64,000 nucleotides of DNA from Phaseolus vulgaris (GCF_000499845.2 NC_023753.2:1116001-1180000); one strand, 5' to 3'. Positions 37,701 through 49,655 are shown, counted from the stretch's first letter. Notes: generated by a model from the letters alone, not told the origin. Program-made: numbers and translations.

Positions 37701-40700
37701 CTTGTCCTTGATTCATCATTCTTCTGTTTGTTGACAGGTTAGCAAGAGTGCCTCATATGATTAAAGACATTGCTAAAGTTCTCACTGGTGCAGAAGATCT
37801 CCCTCTATTTTTGAGGAATCATTTTGTAGGCCTTCTTAACAGTATAGACAGAAAATTGCTTCATGCTGATGATTTTATGCTTCAGAGGCAATCACTGAAC
37901 CGTATTGAGTTGCTGATTAGGATGATGGGTTCTCATCTTAGTACTTATGTGCCAAAATTGATGGTTCTTCTCATGCATGCTATAGTTAAAGAGCCACTGC
38001 AAAAGGAGGGTCTGTCCGTCTTGCATTTTTTTATAAAGCAATTGTCTAAAGTATCTCCAGCTAGCATTAAGCATATTATTTCTCAAGTTTTTGCTTCCCT
38101 CCTACCCTTCCTGGAGAGAGACAAAGAAAATCCCTCAATACATTTGGACAAAGTGGTAACAATTTTAGAAGAACTTGTTCTTGAGAATAGGGTTATCCTA
38201 AAGCAGCATATATGTGAGTTTCCCCCATTGCCCAGCATTCCTGCTTTGACAGAAGTGAACAAAGCAATTGAGGATGCTCGTGGAACTATGACTTTGAAGG
38301 ACCAATTGCGAGATGTTGTTGATGGTTTAAATCATGAGAACTTAAATGTGAGGTATATGGTAATGTGTGAGCTTCGCAAGCTTCTGGACTCAAGATGGAA
38401 GGATGTTACTGATCTGATAACTGCTGAAGCTGGTTCAGACTTGGATGTCTTGAGTTCTTTGATAACATCATTATTAAGAGGATGTGCAGAAGAATCAAGG
38501 ACCACTGTTGGGAAGCGGCTGAAGTTAGTCTGTGCTGACTGTCTTGGATCCCTTGGTGCTGTTGATCCTGCAAAAGTAAAAGGTTTTTCATGTCAGCGTT
38601 TCAAAATTCAATGCTCTGATGATGACCTCATATTTGAACTGATACACAAACATCTAGCTCGAGCATTTAGATCTGCACCCGATACTGTTATTCAAGACTC
38701 TGCTGCATTGGCTATACAGGAGTTGCTAAAATTTGCTGGTTGTGAGGCATCGTTGGATGAAAGTGCTCCAACCACTACGTCACAGACACAAAAGGATGAA
38801 GATAATCGCAAAGCTGTTGTATCTAAGATTAAGAGTACTAATGGTAGTAAAGGGATGAATAACAGGGGCCATAAATTATGGGATCGGTTCTCTAATTATG
38901 TGAAAGAGATAATAGCCCCATGCTTAACATCTAGGTTTCAGCTTCCTAAAGTAGCTGCTGATTCAACATCTGCTGACCCTATTTACCGCACATCTATGTC
39001 CTTTAGAAGGTGGATATTCTGTTGGATAAGAAAACTAACTGCACACGCTACTGGGTCTCGTGCAAGCATCTTTAATGCTTGTCGTGGTATTGTGCGTCAT
39101 GATATGCAAACAGCCATATATTTACTTCCGTACTTGGTTCTCAATGCTGTTTGTCACGGTACTGAGGAGGCACGTCAAGGCATAGCAGAAGAAATCCTGT
39201 CTGTTCTCGATGCAGCTGCATCAGAGAACAGTGGCGCTTCAGTTCATGGATTCAGTGGTGGTCAAAGTGAAGTTTGTATTCAAGCAGTGTTTACTCTTCT
39301 TGATAACCTAGGACAATGGGTGGATGATGTTGAACAGGAGCTTGCCCTTTCCAGTTCTCAACCATCAGTTTCGAAGCAACAAAAGTCAAAAGTCCAAAAT
39401 TCAAATCCATTTACAGATCAGGTCCAACCCCTTTTACAGTGTAAATATGTTTCAGAGCTTCTGTCTGTGATTCCAAAGGTGACTCTTGCTAGGGCCTCCT
39501 TTAGGTGTCAGGCTCATGCAAGGTCCTTGATGTACTTTGAGTCTTATGTCAGGGAAAAGTCAGGTTCTTTCAACCCTGCTTCTGAGAGGAGTGGCATCTT
39601 TGAGGACCAAGATGTTTCACATCTAATGGAAATATATAGCTGTTTGGATGAGCCAGATGGACTATCCGGCTTATCTTGTTTAAGTAAATCATTGAGGTTA
39701 CAAGATCAGCTGTTAATGAACAAAAAGGCTGGGAATTGGGCTGATGTTTTAACTTCTTGTGAACAAGCTTTGCAGATGGAGCCTACCTCATTTCAGAGGC
39801 ATTCCGATGTCCTTAAATGTTTAGTAAATATGTGCCACCTTCAGGCCATGGTCACTCATGTTGATGGTTTAATTTCTAGGATTCCTCAGTACAAGAAAGC
39901 ATGGTGCATGCAAGGTGTGCAGGCAGCCTGGAGGCTTGGCCGGTGGGATTTGATGGATGAGTACCTTGGTGGAGCTGAAGAAGATGGTTCGGTTTGTAGT
40001 AGCTCTGAAAGTAATACTTCATTTGACTTGAATGTTGCCATGATTCTCCAGGCAATGATGAAGAGGGACCGTTTCTCTGTCGCAGAAAAAATCGCTTTAT
40101 CCAAGCAGTCACTAATTGCTCCCCTTGCTGCTGCAGGAATGGATTCTTACATGCGAGCCTACCCATTTGTTGTAAAACTGCACTTTCTACGGGAATTGGA
40201 GGATTTCCATTCTGTACTGGGTAATAATTCTTTCTTAGAGAAATCTTTTCACTTAGATGATCAAGCTTTCTCTAAATTACTGGACAACTGGGACAATCGA
40301 CTCAGGTTTACACAGTCATCACTCTGGGCTAGAGAGCCTCTCCTGGCTTTCAGAAGACTGGTATTTGGTGCAAGCGGCCTTGGTGCTCAAGTTGGCAATT
40401 GCTGGCTTCAATATTCGAAACTGTGTCGCCTGGCTGGTCATTATGAAACCGCCAATAGAGCAATTTTGGAAGCTCAGGCCTCTGGTGCACCTAATGTCCA
40501 CATGGAAAAGGCAAAACTTCTCTGGAGCACACGGCGGTCTGATGGTGCCATTGCAGTGTTGCAACAATCTCTCTTGAACATGCCTGTTGAGGTTTTAGGT
40601 TCTGCAACAATATCATCTATTACTAGCTTGTCCCTCTTACCACTTAATCCACAGCCAATTGTTTGTGAAAGTCAGGCCATGAATGAAAATAGAGACATTG

Positions 40701-43700
40701 CGAAGACCCTTCTTCTGTACTCTAGGTGGACTCATTACACTGGACAGAAACAGAAGGAAGATGTAATAAATCTTTATACCAGGGTGAGGGAATTGCAGCC
40801 CAAATGGGAGAAAGGGTACTTTTATATTGCTAAGTATTGTGATGAGGTACTTGTTGATGCCAGGAAACGACAGGTGGAGAATTTTGAACTTTGTCCTAGA
40901 CCGATTCCTTCAGCAACTGTTGCTGCTGGCTCATCAAACCTGAATGGTGAGAGGCGGTGGTGGTCCTATGTTCCTGATGTACTGTTATTCTATGCAAAAG
41001 GACTTCACAGGGGACACAGGAATTTATTTCAGGCACTTCCAAGGTTATTAACCCTGTGGTTTGACTTTGGAAGCATGTATCAAAGAAGTGGTTCATCACA
41101 CAAGGATTTAAAGACTGTACATGCGAAGGTGAGTTAGGGAAATTTCTTCTCTCTACTGCTTTCTTTGTGTTCAATACATGGAAATTCTTATTTTGCAATT
41201 GTAGTTTTTATACTGTGCTTTCTTTTCTTTTACTCTGGCAGGTAATGAGTATTATAAGAGGCTGTTTGAAGGATTTACCAACATACCATTGGTTGACAGT
41301 GCTACCTCAATTGGTTTCAAGGATTTGTCACCAGAATGAAGAGATTGTTCGACTGGTCAAACTTATCATTACCTCTGTTCTCCGCCAGTATCCACAACAG
41401 GGCCTGTGGATAATGGCTGCAGTTTCAAAATCCACTGTTCCTTCAAGGCGGGAAGCAGCAGCTGAAATCATACAAGCTGCTCGTAAAGGTTTCAGCCCAG
41501 GAAGTAAGGAGAACAGTTTATTTGTTCAATTTGCTACACTGATTGATCATCTGATCAAGTTATGCTTCCATGCTGGTCAGTCAAGATCAAAGACAATCAA
41601 TCTCTCAACTGAATTCAGTTCTCTGAAGAGGATGATGCCCCTTGGAATTATAATGCCAATTCAACAATCTCTTACTGTTAATCTTCCAACATATGATGGG
41701 AATCTGGGCGATTCACGTATGTCTAATATCTTTTCGGCTACAGATCTTCCTACTATATTAGGCATTGCTGATGAGGCAGAAATTCTTTCTTCTCTTCAGC
41801 GGCCTAAGAAAGTAAGCTAATGATTTTCTACCTTAATATTTTTGTCTGGTTCTTGATATGCAGTTCACTTATTTTAAATGCATGGTGCGGTATAACACTG
41901 TTTTTGGGGTTTCCACATAATATCAATTGAGCAAGCATCATAACTCAGTGGACCAAATTATAATATTGGTACTTCTTGTTGTATACCTTTTTTTCGGTAG
42001 CATCAGTGTAACTTGATTGTTGGAGGGGCCAATTGGGCAGAGTATTGTGAGCATGTGGCATACTACAAGCATTAGTTGTTCTCTAATTAGGAGAAAGTGA
42101 CTGGGGATAAGAACTGCATGGAAATTCTTTTGGGGTTGCATTCCAATTATTGATATTTGATCGAGATTCCTAACAAGAATTTGGCCTTGTATTTATTTGC
42201 AAAGATCTCATTACTGTATTCCTTCCACTGGACCATTTTTTACTTAGTAGAGTTATCGATTTTCATTAAATGTTATTTGCTTAAGATACTGGATAGGTCT
42301 AAAGAACTTGTTTTCCCAATGAACCCACCAATAAAAAATGCCACTATATTGTTGTCTTGTATCTTGTGTTCACCATCTTTTTACTCAATACCTTCGATTT
42401 CAGATTGTTCTATTAGGCAGTGATGGTCTTGAGCGCCCATTTCTTTGCAAACCAAAGGATGACCTTCGCAAAGATGCTCGCATGATGGAGTTCACTGCAA
42501 TGATCAACCGATTGCTATCCAAATATCCTGAGAGTCGTAGAAGGAAGCTCTATATTCGAACATTTGCTGTGATTCCTCTGACAGAAGACTGTGGCATGGT
42601 AGAGTGGGTGCCTCATACTAGTGGACTTCGGCAAATTCTTCAAAACATCTATATTACCTGTGGAAAGTTTGATAGGCAGAAAACTAATCCTCATATTAAA
42701 CAAATTTATGATCAATGTCAAGGTAAAATGCCAGAGGATGAGATGCTAAAGAACAAAATCCTTCCAATGTTTCCTCCCGTTTTCCACAAATGGTTCCTGA
42801 AAACGTTTTCAGAGCCTGCTGCATGGTTCAGGGCCCGTGTTGCTTATGCTCACACGACTGCAGTTTGGTCTATGGTTGGGCATATTGTGGGACTGGGTGA
42901 CCGGCATGGTGAAAATATTCTTTTTGATTCTACCACTGGCGATTGTGTTCACGTTGATTTCAGTTGCTTATTTGACAAAGGATTGCAATTGGAGAAGCCT
43001 GAGCTTGTTCCTTTTAGGCTAACTCAGGTAATAGAAGCACATAATTGGAAAATATTTTGTAATCAATCATAATATTGTATTTTTCCCTCTGATGGCCATA
43101 GAATCATGGGCCGCTATTAGTGTAAGTCTTACTTTTCCAGGCTATTGCAGATCCTACACTTAAATCTTTGGGGAAAAATTCATCACTACTTTGAAATAAA
43201 GATTCATGACACCTATCAACACCTAGCTTTGCTAAATATTTTTGTTTCTCATATTTATGAATGCTTGCATAAATGTCCTAACGGATTGCAAAATAACCTA
43301 CAGAACGTGATCGATGGCTTAGGTATAACTGGATATGAGGGTATCTTCTTGAGGGTTTGTGAAATTACACTTTCAGTGCTGAGGTCGCACAGGGAGACTC
43401 TCATGAGTGTGCTTGAAACTTTCATCCACGATCCTCTTGTGGAATGGACAAAATCTCACAAGTCCAGTGGTGTAGAAGTGCAGAATCCACATGCACAGGT
43501 TTGGTATTCAGTTTTTGTTTTCATATTGTTAATGTAATAGGTTTTAGCACCATCTGAAATTTATCATTTTCATGGAGGATAGTTTAGATGAAAATAATGT
43601 TGAAAAAAATCCAATTTATATGCCTGTTATTTTGTATCCAATTAAGTAGATAGTGGATTCCTATTTCTGATATCAGATTCCTTTAAAGCAGATAATTGTT

Positions 43701-43920
43701 GCAAGACACTAGAGCAATTAAATATAATTGTTTCTTTTATGGATTTTATCAGAGAGCAATTAGTAATATTGAGGCAAGGTTACAAGGAGTGGTTGTTGGG
43801 GTTGGAGCTGCGCCATCATTGCCACTTGCTGTAGAAGGTCAAGCTCGTAGACTAATTGCTGAAGCAGTCTCTCACAAGAATCTTGGAAGGATGTATATAT
43901 GGTGGATGCCTTGGTTTTGA
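31763..43920 (+). CDS. ATR: Serine/threonine-protein kinase ATR (PI3K-related checkpoint kinase)
   Basis: Fifteen exons with consistent phases: 31763-31940, 32129-32273, 32355-32467, 32636-32934, 33047-33171, 33342-33486, 33629-34207, 34290-34365, 34941-35253, 35730-36983, 37738-41128, 41242-41811, 42404-43027, 43304-43498 and 43753-43920. They encode 2724 residues, near the roughly 2700 of plant ATR. The start LSSLVHELRERIAAS is the ATR N-terminus. HEAT-like helical repeats fill the first half, and a UME-type region and the FAT domain lie in the 3.4-kb exon 11. The PIKK catalytic domain (about 2400-2640) has GLGDRHGENILFD near 2560 and HVDFSCLFDKG after it. The FATC tail ends MYIWWMPWF. Known role: nuclear sensor kinase for RPA-coated single-stranded DNA at stalled forks, acting with ATRIP. 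SMG1, TOR and ATM are excluded by the two termini. No disruption was seen. Confidence 0.96.
31955..32050 (+). repeat. (CTT)n pyrimidine microsatellite in ATR intron 1
   Basis: A nearly pure CTT/CTC run of about 95 bp directly follows the exon 1 donor region. It generates spurious open frames on both strands (poly-Leu on plus, poly-Lys on minus). It is likely length-polymorphic. Confidence 0.9.
34490..34800. repeat. Dispersed LTR/TRIM-like repeat in ATR intron 8
   Basis: Contains ATGGTATCAGAGTCATTTAG near 34619, which resembles a methionine-tRNA primer-binding site, and CCGATCTCACATCGACTAAG near 34757. Both are typical of the repeat family also seen at 4350-4850 and 23990-24200. Element ends are not resolved. 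Confidence 0.45.
37130..37645. mobile_element. Possible MITE in ATR intron 10
   Basis: AAGGGTTGTTTGTTTCACG near 37132 and CATAAACCAAACAAGGATTC near 37625 are imperfect inverted repeats. The sequence between them is AT-rich and non-coding. The flanks GGATTATTATG and GGATTCATACC may be a decayed target duplication. The resemblance to hAT-type MITEs is a weak inference. Confidence 0.4.
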
Positions 43921-44087
43921 AGATTTGGATGGGTAGAGAGAAGTTCTTTCCATATTATTTCAGACAGGTACGCCATGATGTCATTAGTTTCATTTCCTTG
44001 GTTTAATTTTTGAGTATTTATGTGGATAGTCAATCTACAAATTCAACAAATGAAAGAAGGGATAGGATACATCTCATCAATTACCAA
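43921..44087. other. Shared 3' intergenic region of ATR and the monooxygenase
   Basis: Only 167 bp separate the two convergent stop codons, so the 3' UTRs probably overlap or abut. The right half is homologous to the flank of the truncated monooxygenase copy near 29750. Confidence 0.6.
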
Positions 44088-45914
44088 TCATTTTACAAGA
44101 TAACTGCGTGGGTAGGAGCTATTTAATTTTCCACAATCATAACCTGACTTCTTCAAATATTGACTAGCTAAGAATGTAGCCAAGATGTTTTCCCTCAAAA
44201 AAATAACAAATTTGGACTCAGCCTGCTGAATAGAACCCACCACATAAGCTGTAGTAGTGACATCAATGCTTCTCCATCTTCTCTCCCTTGCATATTTCTT
44301 CAAGCTTTCCTCAATCCTTTTGTAATGCACCTCTTCTTCGTCTTTCTCTTTCATATCTCTTCCTGCTTCTTTGGGAAAGGCCTTAGCCAAGCATCTGGCT
44401 AAAACAACCCCATCCTCTAAAGCACAACACCCTCCCTGCCCAAGGTCAGGAGTCATGGGGTGGAGAGCATCTCCAGCAATGCAAACATTGCCCTTACTAA
44501 TATTCCCCATCATCAGATCCCAGGGATGTCTATATCGCAATGGAGATGATAGAAAACCATCTTCTTCCGTTTTTTCTATGCAGTCTCTAACATGACATGG
44601 CGTGTTCTCAAGCTTTTTTAACATATGTTGTTTCAGTTTGGCAGGGTTCTCTTCTAGATCTTTCTCTGCAAGGCAATCAAAGGTGACAACCGTAAGCATA
44701 TTTTAAATGTCTTTACCATATCTAGTGAATGAATGATATGATATTTTCTCAATATAAGTTTCCACAGTAAAGAACTTGTGTTTGTGAAAAATAACCTTGG
44801 CCGGTGGGTATCCAAGTGAAAAACCAGTAGACCGTCTTTTCATCACAAGGAATAGCACCAGCTCGAATACCTTTGCCAAAAAACCGGATGGACTTGTGCT
44901 CAAACCCATGGTTAGTCTTGAAGTCTGCACAACCCCTGATTGAATGTCTCCCAGTAAAAGAGGCCTCCTTGAAGCCTAGCCACTTTGCCACCAAGGAGTT
45001 CACTCCATCACACCCAATCAATACCTTTTTCAATTGCAAACATCCATGCATTAATTGAAGTTCATTCATTTGGATTCATAATTGTTGTTTGCCTCTTATA
45101 CATGAAATATCCTTGCTTATTTCTCATGACATGTCACGCATACTATTTACCTTAGTTTTGATGGTTGTCCCGTCAGCAAGATGGAGTATCTTATAGAAGC
45201 CAGACTCCTCAATAGCAACAACTTTTGACAAATATCTGACGGTGCCTTTTGGAAGCTCATTGACAAGGACTTCCAACATTGACTTCCTTTTAACACATCG
45301 AAGTTCAAGATCTCTACAGCATCACAAAAACACCAATCACAGAAAGAATTTGGATAAAATTTAAGAAGCATGGCATTTTTCCATCAGTCTCTAGAACGTA
45401 TATAAAGTGAATTGAAAGATTTAGGCACAGTAATTCAAAGAGTATAGTTACTTGAGGTTTGGTGTTGCTCTGAGAGGCATGGCTGCTGTTTGTTGCCCTG
45501 TAACCAATGAAGTGGTGGCAATCCTGTAGTCCAATTTTGCAGTAGTTTAGTTTACAGAAAAATGAAAAATAGTAAGAAGAGAAAGTTTAAAAGATGCGGG
45601 TGCACATACCCTTTGAGTTGGAGATGTTGGTCGCGGAGTATGTCTCCAACACCGACAGCATCCAAAGCCTTCCAAGCATTTTCCCATATGGACAAAGCAA
45701 AGCCAGTGACCCTTAAAGTATCCGAAGATTCCAAGACCAAACTTGGGACACCCAACCTGTGAGCATAAGTGAAACATGAAAGAAAAATGTAGAGGTAGAA
45801 ACATAGTTGGTAGTGAAGGAAGTGGAAAAGATACCTGTGAAGTCCCAAGGATGTAGTGAGGCCAGCAATTCCTGCTCCCACAATCACAATATCCTGAACT
45901 AATCCTCTCTCCAT
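44088..45914 (-). CDS. FAD-dependent monooxygenase (plant MO1/zeaxanthin-epoxidase-like family)
   Basis: Six exons on the minus strand: 45835-45914, 45610-45756, 45452-45523, 45151-45313, 44796-45024 and 44088-44665. Phases agree and give 422 residues, the usual size of the Arabidopsis MO1/CTF2 group. The start MERGLVQD is chosen because it directly precedes the Rossmann motif [10 protein letters not shown] (residues about 10-19). The DG motif is [15 protein letters not shown] and the GD motif is [16 protein letters not shown], so both FAD sites are complete. The family resembles salicylate hydroxylases and zeaxanthin epoxidase, but the substrate is not known from sequence. An upstream in-frame ATG (MRRDVSEP) 18 codons earlier is an alternative start. 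The gene converges on ATR, and a truncated copy lies beyond ATR's 5' end in the same orientation. Confidence 0.9.
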
Positions 45915-46479
45915 TGTTACTATATAATTGAGTGGCTCACTAACATCTCTTCGCATGGATATGTTTATATAGACGGAGAAGGAAGATAAGGGCAATGATT
46001 GTAATAATGAGTATTTTAGTGAGTTATTTTATAAGTGTGAGAATAATTTTATAAATTAAAATTATAATATATTTTAAAGGCATAACAGTTTATTTAAGTG
46101 GGTATTGATTTTTATTGTAGAAAAATATTGAAATGGGATACTTACATTACATAAGACATAACTTTTTTTTGTGTGTAAATTAGTTATTGGTATTATTTTT
46201 GTCTGTTATGCATTTAAATCTCCTTTTCAGTAGATCTCTTAATTAAATATATAAAAATGATTAACAAAACATCTCCATATTGGTTAAAATAACAACAAAA
46301 ATCATTCATGCTTTGAAAAATGTATCTGAAAGGAAATATTTAGTGGATGTTCAAGGTGAGGAGGGAAGCAGTGGAAGAAGGGTGAAGGAGGAGCGGTTGT
46401 GGTTGTGGTTGGGTGGGGAAGTATATCAGGAAAATTGTGGTCTCTAGGCTGCTGGAAAACTAATGAAATAGCTGCCACT
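45915..46479. other. 5' flank of the monooxygenase gene
   Basis: Presumed leader and promoter on the minus strand, followed by AT-rich sequence and a G/T-rich stretch around 46350-46430. No gene recognised. Confidence 0.45.
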
Positions 46480-46669
46480 CATGGTTTGTGTGGTGTCAAT
46501 GGAGTAGGGGTAGGGGCTGCTGATATGTGTTTCTTTTACTGTTTTTCTGCATAATCTGCAGCAACCATGCATGCAGCTATCTTTATTCATGGTTTGTGTG
46601 CTGTAATAATTATGGGGTAGGGGCTGCTGTCATGTGTTTTTTGCTGTTTTTTCTGCATAATCTGCAGCA
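46480..46669 (+). repeat. Tandem duplication, about 85-bp unit, two copies
   Basis: Units 46480-46563 and 46588-46669 share CATGGTTTGTGTG, then GTAGGGGCTGCTG, then TTTCTGCATAATCTGCAGCA. No coding function is evident. Confidence 0.8.
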
Positions 46670-46678
46670 TTCTTTTAT

Positions 46679-47340
46679 GTGGAGGGTGAGAGGAGGTGTG
46701 AGTGAGTAGTGAGTGTGAAACGTGAATAATGATTAAATAATATCTGGTAGACCTGTAATAGTATGGCTGAGGGACGAAGACATGATCTTGATCGGGTTTC
46801 CCTTTAGGATGTATTGCTTAGAATGAAATTATGTGAGTAAAGAGACAAAGAGATAAGAGACTCGAAAATCCTTTAGAGGATGAGTTTCGGCCCTGTGATG
46901 TTAAAATATAAGGGTGTCTCTTTAATTGTCTGATAATCTCTATTTATAATACACCCAAAGGGAAACCCTAATTAAATATGGTAAGAGTAATTACGTCCAT
47001 CAAGTAATTACTAATAATATAATAGGATAATTATGATAATTGATCAATTAATAAGATAAATAATCGTGAGGTACCATATAATATTCTTACAGTAAAAACC
47101 ACGGATTTTAAACCTTGGATGAATCTTCGGATAAGGTTGTCGGTGGCAGGGGAGGACCACGGATTTTGGAGAACCTTGGACGAATCTTCGGATAAGGTTG
47201 TCGGTGGCAGGGGAGGAGGTGGTTAGCGTGGAAGTTTCCATTGTAATCCTTATAACTCGGGTAAGTGGGGCACCGTCTTCTTTCCATGGTAATCCTTGTA
47301 AGTGGATTCAAACAATACTTGAAATGTCGGTTCATTTAAT
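46679..47340 (-). pseudogene. Broken copy of PPR-SMR exon 1, split by a solo LTR
   Basis: The pieces 46679-46713 and 47097-47335 match the exon 1 and leader region of the intact PPR-SMR gene (49499-49790), in the same orientation. The second piece contains the exon twice in part: an about 58-bp block with GAATCTTCGGATAAGGTTGT occurs at 47097-47154 and again at 47155-47218. The codons for LIRRFVQGSPKSVV are recognisable on the minus strand, as is the METSTL start near 47244. Exon 2 is absent and the frame is interrupted, so this is a dead fragment. Confidence 0.8.
46714..47091 (+). mobile_element. Solo LTR inserted in the duplicated PPR exon
   Basis: This 378-bp insert begins TGTGAAACGTG and ends ATATTCTTACA, the TG...CA rule of LTRs. 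It interrupts sequence that is continuous in the parent gene: GTGAG-AACCACGG there becomes GTGAG-[insert]-GTAAA-AACCACGG here. GTGAG and GTAAA would be a 5-bp target duplication that has since taken two G-to-A changes. No coding capacity. Strand assignment is arbitrary. Confidence 0.75.
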
Positions 47341-47520
47341 TATGATTATGATGAGTCTTTTGTTTTTTAAAATTTTAAAAACAATTTCAGTTATCGTCAA
47401 ATATAAATTAAGACTTAATAATTTATAACTGACAGTGATGTGGCAGGTTAACAGTGTAAAGTAATTTTTTGTGAGCATTCTACGATCATCTATATCAACA
47501 TCCATCGTGATGGTGAGACA
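47319..47520. repeat. Copy of the PPR upstream region (pairs with 50832-51065)
   Basis: Shared strings with 50832-51065 include TTTAATTATGATTATGAT, AAAAACAATTTCAGTTAT, AGGTTAACAGTGTAAAGTAA and ATCTATATCAACATCCATC. With the exon 1 copy this shows that a block including the PPR gene's 5' region and upstream flank was duplicated in tandem and then cut down. Confidence 0.75.
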
Positions 47521-48298
47521 CGGATACTGATAATTTCGTATAATTTCTAATTTATAAACAAATTGATTATTTATATCAAAACTCATCCATCATGATGATG
47601 ATTTTCATGTCCATATCATATCAATTTCCGTCTACATGTTATATTAGTTTCTGTGTCAACATTATTTATATTAGAATTATATTAGAATGTTATACTTTAT
47701 CCTGCATAATATTTAGTATTTTAGACCAAAAAAATTAGCAAAGGAAAACATATTTATCTTGTATAGAAAAATACCTAATTATTTGAACATTTTTCAAGGG
47801 AACTGTTAGCTTCCACGTTGGATTGTAATCTTCTAACTTATAGGTTTTTTAATAATTTAATTTTAATATATAATGTAAGAAAATTAAATGGGAATGATGT
47901 ACCAAATATACAACAAGTTCTATCCATCAAAATCCTTTGTTTTGTTATGTCTATCTATTCTTATGTAAATTTGTTGAGGATTAAACAAATGTGAAGCATG
48001 AATTGTTAACCAAGTTCTTTACTTAATTCACATAATCATATTCATTTTGTAACTACTCTTGTTACTTATAGTTGTGTTTTAGGGTTAGCTTGTATGTGAT
48101 TCATAATTATTTGGATTCATGGATACATAACAAATAAATAATATTTAATAATTTGGTTAAATATGTTTTTTCCCACAGAAATTAGTTTTTTTTTTCTAAT
48201 CCAAATTTTAAACTTCATAGTTGTTTGTAATAAAAAAAAGTACAGTCCAAATATTAAGTGTAGAAAGTTGTTACTTAAAATAATCTCCTACATACACT
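47521..48298. other. AT-rich intergenic sequence, 3' of the PPR-SMR gene
   Basis: Presumed 3' flank of the minus-strand PPR-SMR gene. Nothing else was recognised. Confidence 0.5.
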
Positions 48299-49655
48299 TC
48301 ACATTGAAGCAGATTGTGCCTTCTTCATCTGACACAACCAATTTTGAACAGCTTTTCCTTTAGCAACAAAGCACCCATTGTTCTTCCTATCAACCTTCAA
48401 AGGACTTCCCATCTTCACCATCATCTTCTGCACCAACACTCTCACCTTCGATTCCCCGAAAACCCTGCTGTGATTTCCCAACCCACAAACCACCGTAACC
48501 TCCGCCGGAACCCCACAACTCAACCCATTCAACCTCCTCCACATCTCCTCCAACCAAACCAGAACAACCAAATAAGCCCCACCCAGGTGAAACCCATGCA
48601 AATCCACCTTCACCTCCGCCGTCTCCCACACCATCACCTCCTCCAAAATCCCACCACACCCCAGCAGCTCCCTCACCACCATTCCCTCCCCTCCCTCCAA
48701 ACCCTCCTCCAATTCCTCAATCGACAACGCCAATTCGCTCATCCCTCCCACCATTCTCAAAACCCTAGGGCAACAATTCGAAACGGAGTTGTAAGTCCTC
48801 ACAGAAAACGGCACCCCCAAATCCCTCATCCTCCGGAGCCACCGCACCATCTCCGCATGCTCCCCGTGAACGCCGTAAGCCGAAACAACCATGTTGCAGC
48901 AAACCGTGTCAAGCACAAACCCTCTCTTCTCCATCTCTTCCACCACTCTCCGCATATCCCCAAACAACCCCAACCTTCCGTACCCGTGCACAATCGACTT
49001 CAATTCAAAGCCCGAGGGTTTAAGCCCAAGCCCGTCCTCAGCCCCAATAACCAATTCCTCCGCCTCGCCGGGCCTGTCCATGCAACACAGCCCGCTCACC
49101 ATGAACTCGTACGCCCTGCGTTTCACGTGCGCCGATTCCGACGTGCGGAGGACGTCGTCGAGGTAACCGTGGGCCGCGTCGAAGCCGGTTTCGGATTTTC
49201 GTTTGGAGTGTGCCTGCGCGAGTCTCCCGTAGAAAACGACGAGGTCTCGGTGGCGAGACTGTAGCTTGGAAATGGCCTCGGAAATTAGGGCTTCGGACTG
49301 GGCCCGGTGGCCCAGTTCGTGGAGGAGCGCGGCGAGCTCGGCCACGGTGGTGGAGTTCCAGGTGAACCACGGCGCTTGGGTGGCTCTTCCGTAAAGCTGC
49401 CATGTTTTTAGCAATGCCGAAAGAGAAAGAAAGAGGAAAAGGATTGGGAGAGAGAATTGTACTTACAGGGAGAGCGATGGAAGAGAGATGTGGATGGGAG
49501 GTGGAGGGTGAGAGGAGGTGTGAGAGAGTGGTGAGAACCACGGATTTGGGAGAACCTTGGACGAATCTTCGGATAAGGTTGTCGGCGGCGGCGGCGGAGG
49601 TTGTTAGCTTTGTCAGAAAGCGTTGGCCTTGTTTGGTTAGCGTGGAAGTTTCCAT
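48299..49655 (-). CDS. Pentatricopeptide repeat protein with C-terminal SMR domain
   Basis: Two exons: 49467-49655 and 48299-49396, joined in phase across a 70-bp intron, give 428 residues. Starting at METSTLTKQG makes a basic, Ser/Thr-rich, nearly acid-free N-terminus consistent with an organelle transit peptide. PPR-like helical pairs fill about 80-300, for example ELKSIVHGYGRLGLFGDMRR and VCCNMVVSAYGVHGEHAEMV. The SMR domain (about 325-425) has the VDLHG motif and CGLGNHSR followed by a basic C-terminal part. PPR-SMR proteins usually act on organellar RNA or DNA. The closest Arabidopsis relative from memory is At2g17033. The coding exons are much more GC-rich than the flanks. A broken copy of exon 1 lies downstream at 46679-47340. 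Confidence 0.88.

Noticed and set aside
31763..43920. SMG1 or TOR as an alternative identity for the large PIKK
   Set aside because: The N-terminus LSSLVHELRERIAAS, the compact kinase-FATC arrangement and the end MYIWWMPWF fit plant ATR. SMG1 has a long insert before FATC, and TOR has different ends.
48314..49264. 316-residue plus-strand His/Pro/Asn-rich frame
   Set aside because: It is antisense to the PPR-SMR exon, whose minus-strand product has clear PPR and SMR motifs and GC-rich third positions that create the antisense opening.
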